A stretch of DNA of 64,000 bases from SB11 sp035906255 (lineage in GTDB: Bacteria; Bacteroidota; Bacteroidia; UBA8524): contig JAMIFM010000010.1 in the NCBI GenBank assembly GCA_035906255.1, positions 361,231 through 425,230 of the forward strand. Reading direction: 5' to 3'. The notes under the pieces were generated by a model. The model did no database searches. It was not told the origin of the DNA and worked only from the letters and a program-made list of their open reading frames with translations. Made by a program: the position numbers and the translations under genes. Below, piece after piece: positions 54,343-63,403 of this stretch. Every line of letters begins with the position of its first letter. The stretch's first letter is position 1.

Positions 54343-57300
54343 ATGAACATACAGCAAGGAATTAGGGGTTTACTGCTGGCACTCTTCCTATTGGGTGCTT
54401 GTCCCCTTTTTGCCCAGCATGGCGGTGCCACTCTCACCAATAATTTTGCAAATACATGGTTGTTTGGCAGTGTAGGTTTAGACTTTAACTGCTCGCCCCC
54501 CAATGTGATAAAAGAAGGGAAAATAACCACTTGGGTGGAAGGTCCTTCAACCCTTAGTGACGAATGTGGTAACCTTCAATTTTATTGCAATGGCGATAGT
54601 ATTTGGAACTCACTCCACAACTCTGTAAACGGCGGTGGTGTTTTTCCAATGTTGGGTTCAAGGCAGGCAACACAATCATCTCTTATTCTACCCAATCTGC
54701 AAAACCCCGGTACATTTTACTTTTTTACGGTAGATGGAGACGAGGTAAACAACTTCAACGGATTAAGCTATACTGAGTTTTCATTTAATGCGCCCGGAGG
54801 TCCCGGATATGTGGTGAGCAACAAAGTGTTGGTTCGTTATACCAACGAAATGGTAACCGCTTGCAACGATGGGCAAGGTGGCTATTGGGTGGTTACAAAA
54901 CTTAAAGGTGTAGCCGAGTTCAGGGCATATCACGTAACCGGTTTAGGGGTTGATACTAACGCGGTAATAAGCTATGTTGGTACCAATAAAACAGAAATCG
55001 GGCAAATGAAATTTTCTCCCGATGGACGTTATTTGGCAATTTCACGCCCGCTCCAATTATTTAAGTTTAATCCCACTACGGGTGTAATAACTACCTACTT
55101 AGCGGATATGGAAAACGGTTGGCTGGACGATGGAAATACCGTAGAGTTTTCTCCCAGCGGCAGGTTTTTATACACCAACAATTACAACGGAGGTGCAGCG
55201 CCCGGTGAGGAGGGTATTTACCAATACGATTTATCATTAGACCCCGCTATTATTCCTAAACTCCCTCTTAAAATCACTAAAGCTTCTGAGAAACCTAAAA
55301 ATGGTATGCAGTTGGGGCCCGACGGGCGTATTTATGTGATTGATGATGCATCTGCCGACAAATTATCAGTAATAAATCACCCTGAAAAATACGGTGTTGA
55401 TTGCGATTACGATTATCAGGTAATAAACCTTAACCTTTCAAAGCCGGGTAAATATTTCCCCAACTTTAACCAAAGCTGGTTTATTGACCCTGATATGTAC
55501 ATTGCCGATAAGCGTTGTCATGCTGATACCACAGTGTTGGAGATGAACCCTGAGCGGTGGAGTATTTTAGCTGAGGGAAAAAAGATTGACTCATTCAAAT
55601 GGAAAATAACCGACCCTAATGGAGGAAATCAAATAGGTACGGGCAATATTATCAAACATTATTATCCTCAACACGGATGTTTTAGGGTTGAGATGATAGC
55701 TTATTCTTCTGAATTGGGTATGGCGGTTGTGCGCGAAGATTTAGTGAAAATAAACGTTACACCTACTACCAACATGGGGCCAAAAGATACTGCCCTGTGC
55801 AAACAGCCCCGCAGGATATTTTTGAACGTTGCAACTGCCGATAATCCCGGCTCTACGTTTATTTGGTATTATAAATCGTTTCCCGATGTTAATAGCGGAA
55901 AGCCTGATTTGGGGATAAATCCCTTAGACCTTGCACCCAACATTATGGCCGAAACAGAGGGTAGGTATTGGGTGATAAAAACCTTTAAATGCTGCTCGAT
56001 GACTGATACTATTGATGTTTATCACGACTCGATTATACCGATGTTTAGGCTGAACGACGGGTTGCAGTGCGAGCGCGATAACCAATATGTATTTACCAAC
56101 CTATCAACCCCTGCATATAAAAGCACCACATGGGATTTTGGTGATGGTACTAAAGGGTTTACAAACATAGGTGTGAAGCATTATAACAATGCGGCCTCTT
56201 ATACCCCTATGATGACCGTAGTGAGTGAGAAAGGCTGTAAGGCAACAATGTCGAGGGTTATTTTGGTGGTTAAACACCCCGTTGCAAAATTTATAGTAGA
56301 TACGCTTCAGCAATGCTTTGCGGGGAATGTGTTTAACGTAAAAGACACTTCTTATATTGAGTATGGACAAGGCGGTATAGTAAGTAAGTTGTTTAATAAG
56401 GGGTTAGGTGCTAATGACACTACCCGAAAATCTCAATTTGCTATCACTTATCCCAAAGCGGGTACTTACACCATTTCGCTGGCATTAAACTCCAGTCAGG
56501 ATTGTAAAGACACCATGTACCAGCAAGTGCGGGTATTTGCTAAACCCAAAGCAGGTTTTACCATTAATGATGACAATCAGTGTCTTTCAGCCAACAAATT
56601 TGAATATACCGATACATCAGCCGCACCGTTAGATTCTATTAACTATCGGGGGTGGATGTTTACCGATACCTTACCGCCCGAAGACCGAACGGTTTTGCCA
56701 TTAAATAACTTCCGAAACTACGCATCGGTCGACTCCTTTAAGGTGCAACTGAAAGTGGGCACAGGGCCGGGTTGTTATGATAGCACAATTAAATATGTAC
56801 ACGTGCATGGCGACCCTTATGTGGATTTTTGGGCAAACGACAGCGACCAGTGTTTACATGGTAATACATACAACTTTAAAGATACTACTTATACAGAAAA
56901 GGGATTTGTGCAAACCTATTTGTGGAGTTTTGGTGATAACACACCCGTTAACAATAGCGGTATAGGTAAGAAGTATGCCAATTATGGTACTTATAAAGTA
57001 CAATTAAAAGTAATAACCAATAACAGTTGCTCTGATTCAACAAGCAGGGATGTAATTGTATTCCCGATGCCCAAAGCTGATTTTGCCATTGCCCGGCCTG
57101 AAATGTGCTATCAGAATCATGGGTTTACGTTTTCAGCAGCCCCTTCTTTTGTTCCTACGGGAGCGGTGAGTAGTTATGATTGGGATTTTGGGGACGGAAC
57201 AAAATCAACGCTTAAAGAGCCTCCGGTTAAAACGTATCCCAAAGACAGTGCCTATAAAATTAAACTGATTGTAGTTTCTGATAAATCTTGCGGGGATACC

Positions 57301-58362
57301 GTAACAAAACAAGTCCGCTTTTATCCCACGCCGACAGCTAAGGCTAAAGTCAACAGGTCGTTACAATGTCTTGACGGTAATACCTTTAATTTTAGGGGTG
57401 ATAGTTCGGAGGCGGGCACAGGAGTTATTAGCCAATACCTGTGGGAGTTCGGCGATGGTACTATCGGTACTGCTGATTTTCCCGAAGCTAAGATTTATGC
57501 GTATTCAGATACCTTTAATGTGAAGCTGAAAATTACTACCGATAAAGGATGTACGGATACAGCATCGGTAAACGTAATAGTATTGCCTTCTCCAACCGTT
57601 AGTTTCTCGGTAGAACCCACTTGCCTTTTTGAGCCCTCGAAGTTTAAAAACAAAAGCACTGCACATCCCGGCAAAATTGTAAACTATAACTGGTCATTGG
57701 GAGATGGTACGTCTTCGGGCGATTCAACCCCAAGCCATACCTACGCAAATACGGGTGCTTATACTATTTCGCTAAGTGTAGAATCGAGCTACGGTTGCCG
57801 TGCAACTGTTACTAAGGTGAACGAGGCTATTGTGAAGGCTTTGCCCCAAGCATTGTTTGGGCATGAAAAAGTGGATTTTGACGAGAAAAACACTACGATA
57901 CAGTTTATTGATTCATCGTATGATGTTGACCAATGGTTTTGGGATTTTGGCAACGGTATGGTGAGCAACCAGTCTGACCCTTTAATAGTTTTTAGCGATA
58001 CAGCCACGTTGCCCATAAGGCTTGTGGTTACTAATACCGAAGGCTGCTACGATACCATTCGCAAAACGTTGTTTGTAGCTCCTGATTTCTTTTTTCATAT
58101 TCCCAATGCTTTTACGCCTAACGACGATGCAAATAACCCATTGTTTGGCGGTGAGGGTACACGGTATTATAAGGAATATAGTTTGAGGATTTTTAACCGC
58201 TGGGGGCAATTGGTATTTGAGGCTAATTCACCTTTAAAACGTTGGGACGGTAAATATAAAGGTGAGCCTTGTGAAGACGGAAATTACACTTATGTGTATG
58301 CCCTGCGGGATGTGTTTGGCTATTACCACAACTTCTCCGGCACGGTTCATTTGCTGCGCTAA
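54343..58362 (+). CDS. PKD-repeat secreted protein with CHU_C (type B) sorting domain, copy 2
   Basis: The 1339-residue paralogue of the preceding protein differs by only one residue in length and aligns with it from end to end. It has a signal peptide (ending ACPLFAQ), the propeller-like region with WLFGSVGLDFN and EMVTACNDGQGGYWVVTKL, the PKD modules (YDWDFGDGTKS, YLWEFGDGTIG) and the final FHIPNAFTPN ... RIFNRWGQLVFEA domain. The linker and PKD loops vary most. The gene has its own promoter box. Its stop codon directly abuts, on the opposite strand, the stop of the TPR gene. A role in the surface layer or gliding is inferred from the sorting domain. Confidence 0.92.
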   Translation: MNIQQGIRGLLLALFLLGACPLFAQHGGATLTNNFANTWLFGSVGLDFNCSPPNVIKEGKITTWVEGPSTLSDECGNLQFYCNGDSIWNSLHNSVNGGGVFPMLGSRQATQSSLILPNLQNPGTFYFFTVDGDEVNNFNGLSYTEFSFNAPGGPGYVVSNKVLVRYTNEMVTACNDGQGGYWVVTKLKGVAEFRAYHVTGLGVDTNAVISYVGTNKTEIGQMKFSPDGRYLAISRPLQLFKFNPTTGVITTYLADMENGWLDDGNTVEFSPSGRFLYTNNYNGGAAPGEEGIYQYDLSLDPAIIPKLPLKITKASEKPKNGMQLGPDGRIYVIDDASADKLSVINHPEKYGVDCDYDYQVINLNLSKPGKYFPNFNQSWFIDPDMYIADKRCHADTTVLEMNPERWSILAEGKKIDSFKWKITDPNGGNQIGTGNIIKHYYPQHGCFRVEMIAYSSELGMAVVREDLVKINVTPTTNMGPKDTALCKQPRRIFLNVATADNPGSTFIWYYKSFPDVNSGKPDLGINPLDLAPNIMAETEGRYWVIKTFKCCSMTDTIDVYHDSIIPMFRLNDGLQCERDNQYVFTNLSTPAYKSTTWDFGDGTKGFTNIGVKHYNNAASYTPMMTVVSEKGCKATMSRVILVVKHPVAKFIVDTLQQCFAGNVFNVKDTSYIEYGQGGIVSKLFNKGLGANDTTRKSQFAITYPKAGTYTISLALNSSQDCKDTMYQQVRVFAKPKAGFTINDDNQCLSANKFEYTDTSAAPLDSINYRGWMFTDTLPPEDRTVLPLNNFRNYASVDSFKVQLKVGTGPGCYDSTIKYVHVHGDPYVDFWANDSDQCLHGNTYNFKDTTYTEKGFVQTYLWSFGDNTPVNNSGIGKKYANYGTYKVQLKVITNNSCSDSTSRDVIVFPMPKADFAIARPEMCYQNHGFTFSAAPSFVPTGAVSSYDWDFGDGTKSTLKEPPVKTYPKDSAYKIKLIVVSDKSCGDTVTKQVRFYPTPTAKAKVNRSLQCLDGNTFNFRGDSSEAGTGVISQYLWEFGDGTIGTADFPEAKIYAYSDTFNVKLKITTDKGCTDTASVNVIVLPSPTVSFSVEPTCLFEPSKFKNKSTAHPGKIVNYNWSLGDGTSSGDSTPSHTYANTGAYTISLSVESSYGCRATVTKVNEAIVKALPQALFGHEKVDFDEKNTTIQFIDSSYDVDQWFWDFGNGMVSNQSDPLIVFSDTATLPIRLVVTNTEGCYDTIRKTLFVAPDFFFHIPNAFTPNDDANNPLFGGEGTRYYKEYSLRIFNRWGQLVFEANSPLKRWDGKYKGEPCEDGNYTYVYALRDVFGYYHNFSGTVHLLR

Positions 58363-59502
58363 TTAGCGGCAGTGTTGTTTTTTCAGCTTTTCTAATTCTT
58401 CCCCGTATTGTTTCGTAAAACCCATCGTTAATCCCAAATTAATACTTTGGCAGGCTTCCGGTTTTTGTTTTTGGGCAATTTGTACAAGGGCAAGGTTGCG
58501 GTATGCAAAACTGTTATTAGCATCTAATTGCAGCGAGTGGTAAATATCCCTCATGGCCGTTGGGTATTCTTTCAGCACATAATGGCAATAGCCTTTATTA
58601 CTCCACGCGTAGGCGTATGTAGAGTCTGCTTTTAATGCGCTGTTAAAATCGGCCAAAGCATCCTCAATTTTGTTTTGCTGTATTTTGCAATAGCCGCGCA
58701 CATTGTAATAAGGGGCTTTATTGGGCATTAACCGTATCAAAACACCCGCATCAATAACTGCATCATTAAAACGCTGCTTTTTAACCAGCATATCGCAACG
58801 CAGTTTATACAAGTCAGCCGAATCCTGATGGTAATTAATGGCCGTATAAAGAGTAGAAATGCAAGAATCTGTTTCGCCAATATCTTTTAACAGCCTGCAC
58901 TTAGCGTGTAACGCCTGATAGTAATCAGGTTTCAATCCCAACGATTGTTCATAATGGCGCAAGGCAGCCCCAAAATCCTTTTTTAAAGTATAAGTACTAC
59001 CGATAGAAAGAAATGCCCGTGGGTCAACAGGGTTTATGTTTTTTGCAGCCATAAAATCCTGCAAGGCACTATCCAACGAGTTTATATGCAAAAGGGCAAT
59101 ACCTCGTTCGTGCACGTAGTCGTAATTATCAGGCTGTTTTTTAATTGCAATAGTATAATCGGCAATTGCTTCGGTGTAATTGCCGATGAAACGGTGGGCA
59201 TTGGCTCGATAATAATACGCAGTAGAAGTATCGGCCAATTTAATTGCAACATCAGCACTTTGAATAGCATTTGTGTATTGGCTGTTTTGTATAAGAGCCA
59301 GCGTTTTCTGCAAAGCCGCATGCAGGTTTTGGTTATCGGCCAGTAAGGCAGAATCATACACATTAATAGCGTCAGGCAGTTGTCCTTTTGCCAACAAACT
59401 GTCGCCTTTTCTTAACAACGCATCAACATTAACAGTTGAGTTTTTTGATGTGCAACCTATTCCTAAAATAAGGATAACAATACTATATGCTATCTTTTTC
59501 AT
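58363..59502 (-). CDS. TPR-repeat lipoprotein
   Basis: The 379-residue protein has a lipoprotein signal (ILGIGC, cysteine at 17), followed by about ten tetratricopeptide repeats over residues 30-365. Clear A/G/Y/A patterns are seen, such as AYYYRANAHRFIGNYTEAIADYTIAIKKQP and AYAWSNKGYCHYVLKEYPTAMRDIYHSL. TPR proteins act as scaffolds. The lipid anchor suggests the periplasmic side of a membrane, perhaps the outer-membrane assembly or T9SS machinery, but no partner is evident. The start lies six bases after a -7 box (59509-59516). Its stop codon immediately follows that of the convergent PKD gene, with no terminator between. Confidence 0.9.
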   Translation of the reverse strand: MKKIAYSIVILILGIGCTSKNSTVNVDALLRKGDSLLAKGQLPDAINVYDSALLADNQNLHAALQKTLALIQNSQYTNAIQSADVAIKLADTSTAYYYRANAHRFIGNYTEAIADYTIAIKKQPDNYDYVHERGIALLHINSLDSALQDFMAAKNINPVDPRAFLSIGSTYTLKKDFGAALRHYEQSLGLKPDYYQALHAKCRLLKDIGETDSCISTLYTAINYHQDSADLYKLRCDMLVKKQRFNDAVIDAGVLIRLMPNKAPYYNVRGYCKIQQNKIEDALADFNSALKADSTYAYAWSNKGYCHYVLKEYPTAMRDIYHSLQLDANNSFAYRNLALVQIAQKQKPEACQSINLGLTMGFTKQYGEELEKLKKQHCR

Positions 59503-59508
59503 CTACTG

Positions 59509-59516
59509 CAAAAGTA
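59509..59516 (-). promoter_or_regulatory. -7 box (TACTTTTG) of the TPR lipoprotein gene
   Basis: The box ends six bases before the ATG at 59502, so the transcript is expected to begin at or next to the start codon. Confidence 0.55.
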
Positions 59517-59550
59517 GGATGTATTAACAGGCATTAAAAGCACATTGTAT

Positions 59551-59583
59551 AAAACAAAAAAGCAGCCCGTTAAGACTGCTTTT
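59551..59583 (-). terminator. Terminator of the TonB receptor / DUF4249 operon
   Basis: AAAAGCAG pairs with CTGCTTTT. On the minus strand it is followed by TTTGTTTTAT. It lies 25 bases after the DUF4249 stop. Confidence 0.8.
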
Positions 59584-59607
59584 CAAAGAGTATTTGGTAG
59601 TTAAGTA

Positions 59608-60405
59608 TTAATTCATAATTTTCCAGCGTCGCACCACATCGGCAGCATAAAAGAAGCCCAATGCCCCGCCTTTGATGTTTGTTGGCGGGTTGGCAGGTGG
59701 TGCCTGAAACGGGCCCGGAGCACCACTGTTAAGCATACTTAGGGCATACAAATAATTGTAGGCATACACATCTATTGAGCGGAAATACAGCATTACCGAA
59801 TCCCCTTTTTGAGGGCGGAAAAAAGGAAGTTCAAATGCACTGCGTTTGTTTAACTCAATATCCGCATTATCAAACAATACGTCTCCTTCTTCAAGAGTGT
59901 CGTTTTTACCGTATTTAAACCAATAATTTTTCACAGGGGCTTGGTCGTATGTTCCCCAAAAGGTAACAGAGTAACCTTCGTCTAAAAAACCTTCTTTGGG
60001 CTTAAATTCATGTATTAAACTATCATCAACAGTAAACATAGGCTCAAGCTTTGAAGTTGAGGTGTATTCTTTACCATTAATAACCACTTTAAGATGGTAG
60101 GTTGAGTTTTTTGCACCCACGTATCCCGCAGCAGGTTTATACATCCCGTTGGCAATGTGGTTAAAAATTACGGCAGCACCGTTGTCTTTAGTCATTTCAA
60201 CCACAGCAGTAGTAATTGCCTGAGGTTTTTCGTTAGAATTATAAGGGGCAGTATAGCTCAACTGCACATAAGAGCTGTCGGTTTCAGTAGTAACCCTGCC
60301 TTCAATCACCGGCTTTTGCCCTTCAAATGATAAATCAAGGTCTATTTTTTCTTCACAGGCACTAAAAGTAATTACCAGTGCCAAGGCATATATAATTTTT
60401 TTCAT
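59608..60405 (-). CDS. DUF4249-family outer-membrane lipoprotein
   Basis: The 265-residue protein has a lipoprotein signal (TFSAC, cysteine at 17) followed by EEKIDLDL, the typical start of DUF4249. The next blocks are KPVIEGRVTTETDSSYVQLSYTAPY and YHLKVVINGKEYTSTSKL. The family is nearly always encoded beside a TonB-dependent receptor, as here, 8 bases downstream of it. By analogy with SusD-like proteins it may sit over the receptor and help capture the substrate; the substrate is unknown. The length is somewhat shorter than the more common about 300-380 residues, but the frame is clean. A terminator follows. Confidence 0.88.
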   Translation of the reverse strand: MKKIIYALALVITFSACEEKIDLDLSFEGQKPVIEGRVTTETDSSYVQLSYTAPYNSNEKPQAITTAVVEMTKDNGAAVIFNHIANGMYKPAAGYVGAKNSTYHLKVVINGKEYTSTSKLEPMFTVDDSLIHEFKPKEGFLDEGYSVTFWGTYDQAPVKNYWFKYGKNDTLEEGDVLFDNADIELNKRSAFELPFFRPQKGDSVMLYFRSIDVYAYNYLYALSMLNSGAPGPFQAPPANPPTNIKGGALGFFYAADVVRRWKIMN

Positions 60406-60413
60406 TGCTGTGT

Positions 60414-62789
60414 TTAGAATTTAAAGTTGTAGGTAACTGATGGAATGATGCCGAACAAATAAGTGCGGTAAACGCTTCGTTGTCCGTTGTCATCGTCTTT
60501 AAATGCAAGCGAGAACCAATTTTTGCGGTTATACACGTTGTATATCGAAAACACCCAACTGCTCTCGTTTTTATATTTTTTATCAGGATTCTTTTTGCGG
60601 TTAAGTGTAAGCGATAAATCTAAACGGTGGTAGGGGGCAAGGCGGAAACTATTGCGCTTGCTGTATAGCTCTACCTCTTGTCCGTTCACAACATAGTAAC
60701 CCACAGGCACAGTTGCGGCTTCTCCGCTGGCAAATACAAAGTTGGCACCCACACTCACACGGTCGTTAAAGTCATAAGTAGCTACAGCAGTGGCATAGTG
60801 CCTCCTGTCGAACCTAAAAGCATACCATTCGCCGTTATTAATTCCCTCAGCTTTGCGTTGGCTGCGGCTTAGCGTGTAACTAACCCAACCGTTTAAACGG
60901 CCTTGTTGTTTGCGCACCAGCAGCTCCAATCCGTATGAACGGCCACGACCTTGCACCAATTGACTTTCAATAGCTTCCGTAAAATCAAGGTCGGCATTGT
61001 CAATCACTTCCACAGTATTCCTCATGTCTTTATAATACACTTCGGCTGATGCTTCCAGTTTGTTGTTCATAAAGTTGCGGAAATAGCCCACAGCCACTTG
61101 GTCGGCACGTTGTGGTTTTATATAAGGGTTGCTGGGTACCCAAAACTCTTGCCCTGTGCTTGCAGTGGTATTTTGCACCAAATGCAGGTATTGGAACATA
61201 CGGTTATACGATAATTTTACTGAGCTTACGGCATTTAAACGATAGGCAGCATTTACGCGTGGCTCAAAGCCGGCATAAGTATTATAAAAATCTCCGGTGG
61301 CGTAATTGGTGGTGTCATTAATCAGCAACATTGATGAAATACGCACGCCCGGGTTTGCAGGGTCAACATAAGTAGGGGTACCGTTTGAGTAGGTAAACTC
61401 CCTGCCTGCACCAACGTTTGAGAATACCGAAAGGCGGCCGCCGTACTCAACATTTAAACGTGTAGTTACATCTGTTTTGTGGCTAATGTAATAGGCTTGT
61501 TCAAATGCACGTTTGCGGGGCAATGCTGCTGCCGAAATAATAGAAGTGGAAGTTATCGGTTCAGTTTCGCCCGGCCTAAACTCGTGAAATACGTTGAACA
61601 AACCGAAACGCATGGTACTTTTTGGAGTAATGTAGTAGGTAAAATCCGACTTCAAGCCCAAATCGTTGATATAGTTATTACGCTCAAGGTTAAGGTTGGG
61701 CGAAATATTAAATTGAAGGTTGTAATTATAGCGGCTGGCAATAAAGCTGGTATTCATAAACATTTTACTGTTGATGATACGATTCCAGCGGACGGTACCC
61801 GTACTGTTGCCCCATCCGAAGCCAAACAGTGAGCCAAGCCCCAACACATCTTTTCCTGTATAAAACGAAAGAAAAAGACGGTCCTTTTTGCTGAGGGTAA
61901 AATTCACCTTAGCGTTTAAGTCGCCAAAGTATGCCTTCACATTTTTTGTTTGCTCTGATAGGGGAAAGAACAAATCAAAATAGCTGCGGCGTGCCGAAAC
62001 TATAAACGAATGTTGGTCTTTTTTTATAGGTCCTTCAACTGTTAAACGAGAAGAAAGTACCCCGATACCGCCATAAACACTGTATGCTTTGCTGTTCCCT
62101 TCTTTCATCCTCACGTCCATAACACTGGCAAGACGGCCGCCAAATTGGGCGGGTGTTCCGCCTTTATAAATCTCAAAATCTTTTATCGCATCACCGTTAA
62201 ATACCGAAAAGAAACCTACAACGTGCGAAGGGTTATACACCACCGCTTCATCCAGTTGCACAAGGTTGTGGTCGATATTACCGCCACGTACAATAGTTAA
62301 GGTGCTTCCGTCACCTGCCGCCTGAATACCGGGTAGCAACTGAGCTACTTTTATAATGTCGGTTTCACCCAATAATAAGGGTACTTTTTTGGCGGTTTTC
62401 ACATCCAGTGTAACGGCACTCATTTTGTTTTCGCTGATGTTTTTATCCGCTTTTTCACCGGTTACAACCACTTCCTCCACTTCAACGGTGTTTTCAGCCA
62501 ACTCAATGTTAATGGTTTTGTTGGCATCAAGATCAATGTCTATGGTTTTTGTAGTGTAGCCTGTGTAGCTGAAAATCAGCTTATATTTTCCTTTAACAAG
62601 GCTTAGGGAGTAGAACCCGTATTCGTTAGAGGCAGCACCGTTTGTGGTGCCATCGGCCAATACGGTAGCGCCGATTAATTCTTCGCCATTAGCGGCATCT
62701 TTAATTGTTCCGCTTATTGTGAAGCGCGATTGGGCATTTAACGCCGCCGCTGTGCAAAAGAGCAAGAACAATAGGAGTAGTTTTTTCAT
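60414..62789 (-). CDS. TonB-dependent outer-membrane receptor with carboxypeptidase-like N-domain
   Basis: The 791-residue protein starts at MKKLLLLFLLFCTAAALNAQ, a proper signal peptide; the frame is open for nineteen more codons upstream, but these lie over the leader. The domains in order are a CarboxypepD_reg-like domain (about residues 24-110, FTISGTIKDAANGEELIGATV), a plug domain (about 115-240, with IKVAQLLPGIQ and IYKGGTPAQFGGRLASV), and a beta-barrel to the C-terminus ending in SVTYNFKF. It imports a substrate too large for porins, using energy from TonB-ExbBD. Paired DUF4249 lipoprotein genes are common. The ligand cannot be read from the sequence. Confidence 0.93.
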   Translation of the reverse strand: MKKLLLLFLLFCTAAALNAQSRFTISGTIKDAANGEELIGATVLADGTTNGAASNEYGFYSLSLVKGKYKLIFSYTGYTTKTIDIDLDANKTINIELAENTVEVEEVVVTGEKADKNISENKMSAVTLDVKTAKKVPLLLGETDIIKVAQLLPGIQAAGDGSTLTIVRGGNIDHNLVQLDEAVVYNPSHVVGFFSVFNGDAIKDFEIYKGGTPAQFGGRLASVMDVRMKEGNSKAYSVYGGIGVLSSRLTVEGPIKKDQHSFIVSARRSYFDLFFPLSEQTKNVKAYFGDLNAKVNFTLSKKDRLFLSFYTGKDVLGLGSLFGFGWGNSTGTVRWNRIINSKMFMNTSFIASRYNYNLQFNISPNLNLERNNYINDLGLKSDFTYYITPKSTMRFGLFNVFHEFRPGETEPITSTSIISAAALPRKRAFEQAYYISHKTDVTTRLNVEYGGRLSVFSNVGAGREFTYSNGTPTYVDPANPGVRISSMLLINDTTNYATGDFYNTYAGFEPRVNAAYRLNAVSSVKLSYNRMFQYLHLVQNTTASTGQEFWVPSNPYIKPQRADQVAVGYFRNFMNNKLEASAEVYYKDMRNTVEVIDNADLDFTEAIESQLVQGRGRSYGLELLVRKQQGRLNGWVSYTLSRSQRKAEGINNGEWYAFRFDRRHYATAVATYDFNDRVSVGANFVFASGEAATVPVGYYVVNGQEVELYSKRNSFRLAPYHRLDLSLTLNRKKNPDKKYKNESSWVFSIYNVYNRKNWFSLAFKDDDNGQRSVYRTYLFGIIPSVTYNFKF

Positions 62790-63057
62790 AGTTTTGTTAG
62801 AATGCGCCGCGAAACTAAGAATTGGTTCATTGGGTTGGGTTAACATATTATTTCAACAGTAGTTTTTTATCGATGAAGGCATTTATGCAAACCACTAAAC
62901 GTATATTTTGTTTTTTGATTGCAAAAAAAATCCCATCTACCCAATAAGTACAACTAAACTGCGTTTTACCCCCATTGGATAGCGTGTTATGTTTTTGTAA
63001 ATTATAAAGTGTATTGGTTTAAGGGGTAAACATAAACGATAAAAAGAAATACAAACT

Positions 63058-63378
63058 ATGATAATTGGAGTAGCAGGGCCTTACAGTGCGCCCACCGAGG
63101 AACAGCGGCAAGCAAATCTTGACTGTATGAATGAGGCAGCAGCCCGTTTACTCGAAATGGGTCATATACCTTTAATTGGAGTTAACGCAGCATTGCCCGT
63201 TATTGCCAAAACCAATGTAGAGGATAAGTATAAAGGGATAATGGATATATCATTGGCGGTAATAGATAAGTGCGAGGCATTGTTATTACTTGCCGAAAGC
63301 CCCGGAGCTAATCGTGAGCGTGATTTAATATTGGCAAAGGGATTGCCTGTGTATTATTCACTAAGTGAAATACCATAG
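63058..63378 (+). CDS. DUF4406-like protein (nucleoside 2-deoxyribosyltransferase-like fold)
   Basis: The 106-residue protein begins MIIGVAGPYSAPTEEQRQANLDCMNEAA, where GPYS and the following ANL resemble the nucleotide-binding start of the nucleoside deoxyribosyltransferase superfamily. A strand DKCEALLLLAESPGANRERDLILAKGLPVYYSL follows. DUF4406 proteins share this fold; enzymatic activity is unproven for most. The expected catalytic glutamate position could be the E in NRERDL. The gene is alone between the TonB receptor and the right-hand repeat. No promoter box was recognised. Confidence 0.75.
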   Translation: MIIGVAGPYSAPTEEQRQANLDCMNEAAARLLEMGHIPLIGVNAALPVIAKTNVEDKYKGIMDISLAVIDKCEALLLLAESPGANRERDLILAKGLPVYYSLSEIP

Positions 63379-63403
63379 TCGTTCCGCGCTTGTCTCAGAA
63401 TTT

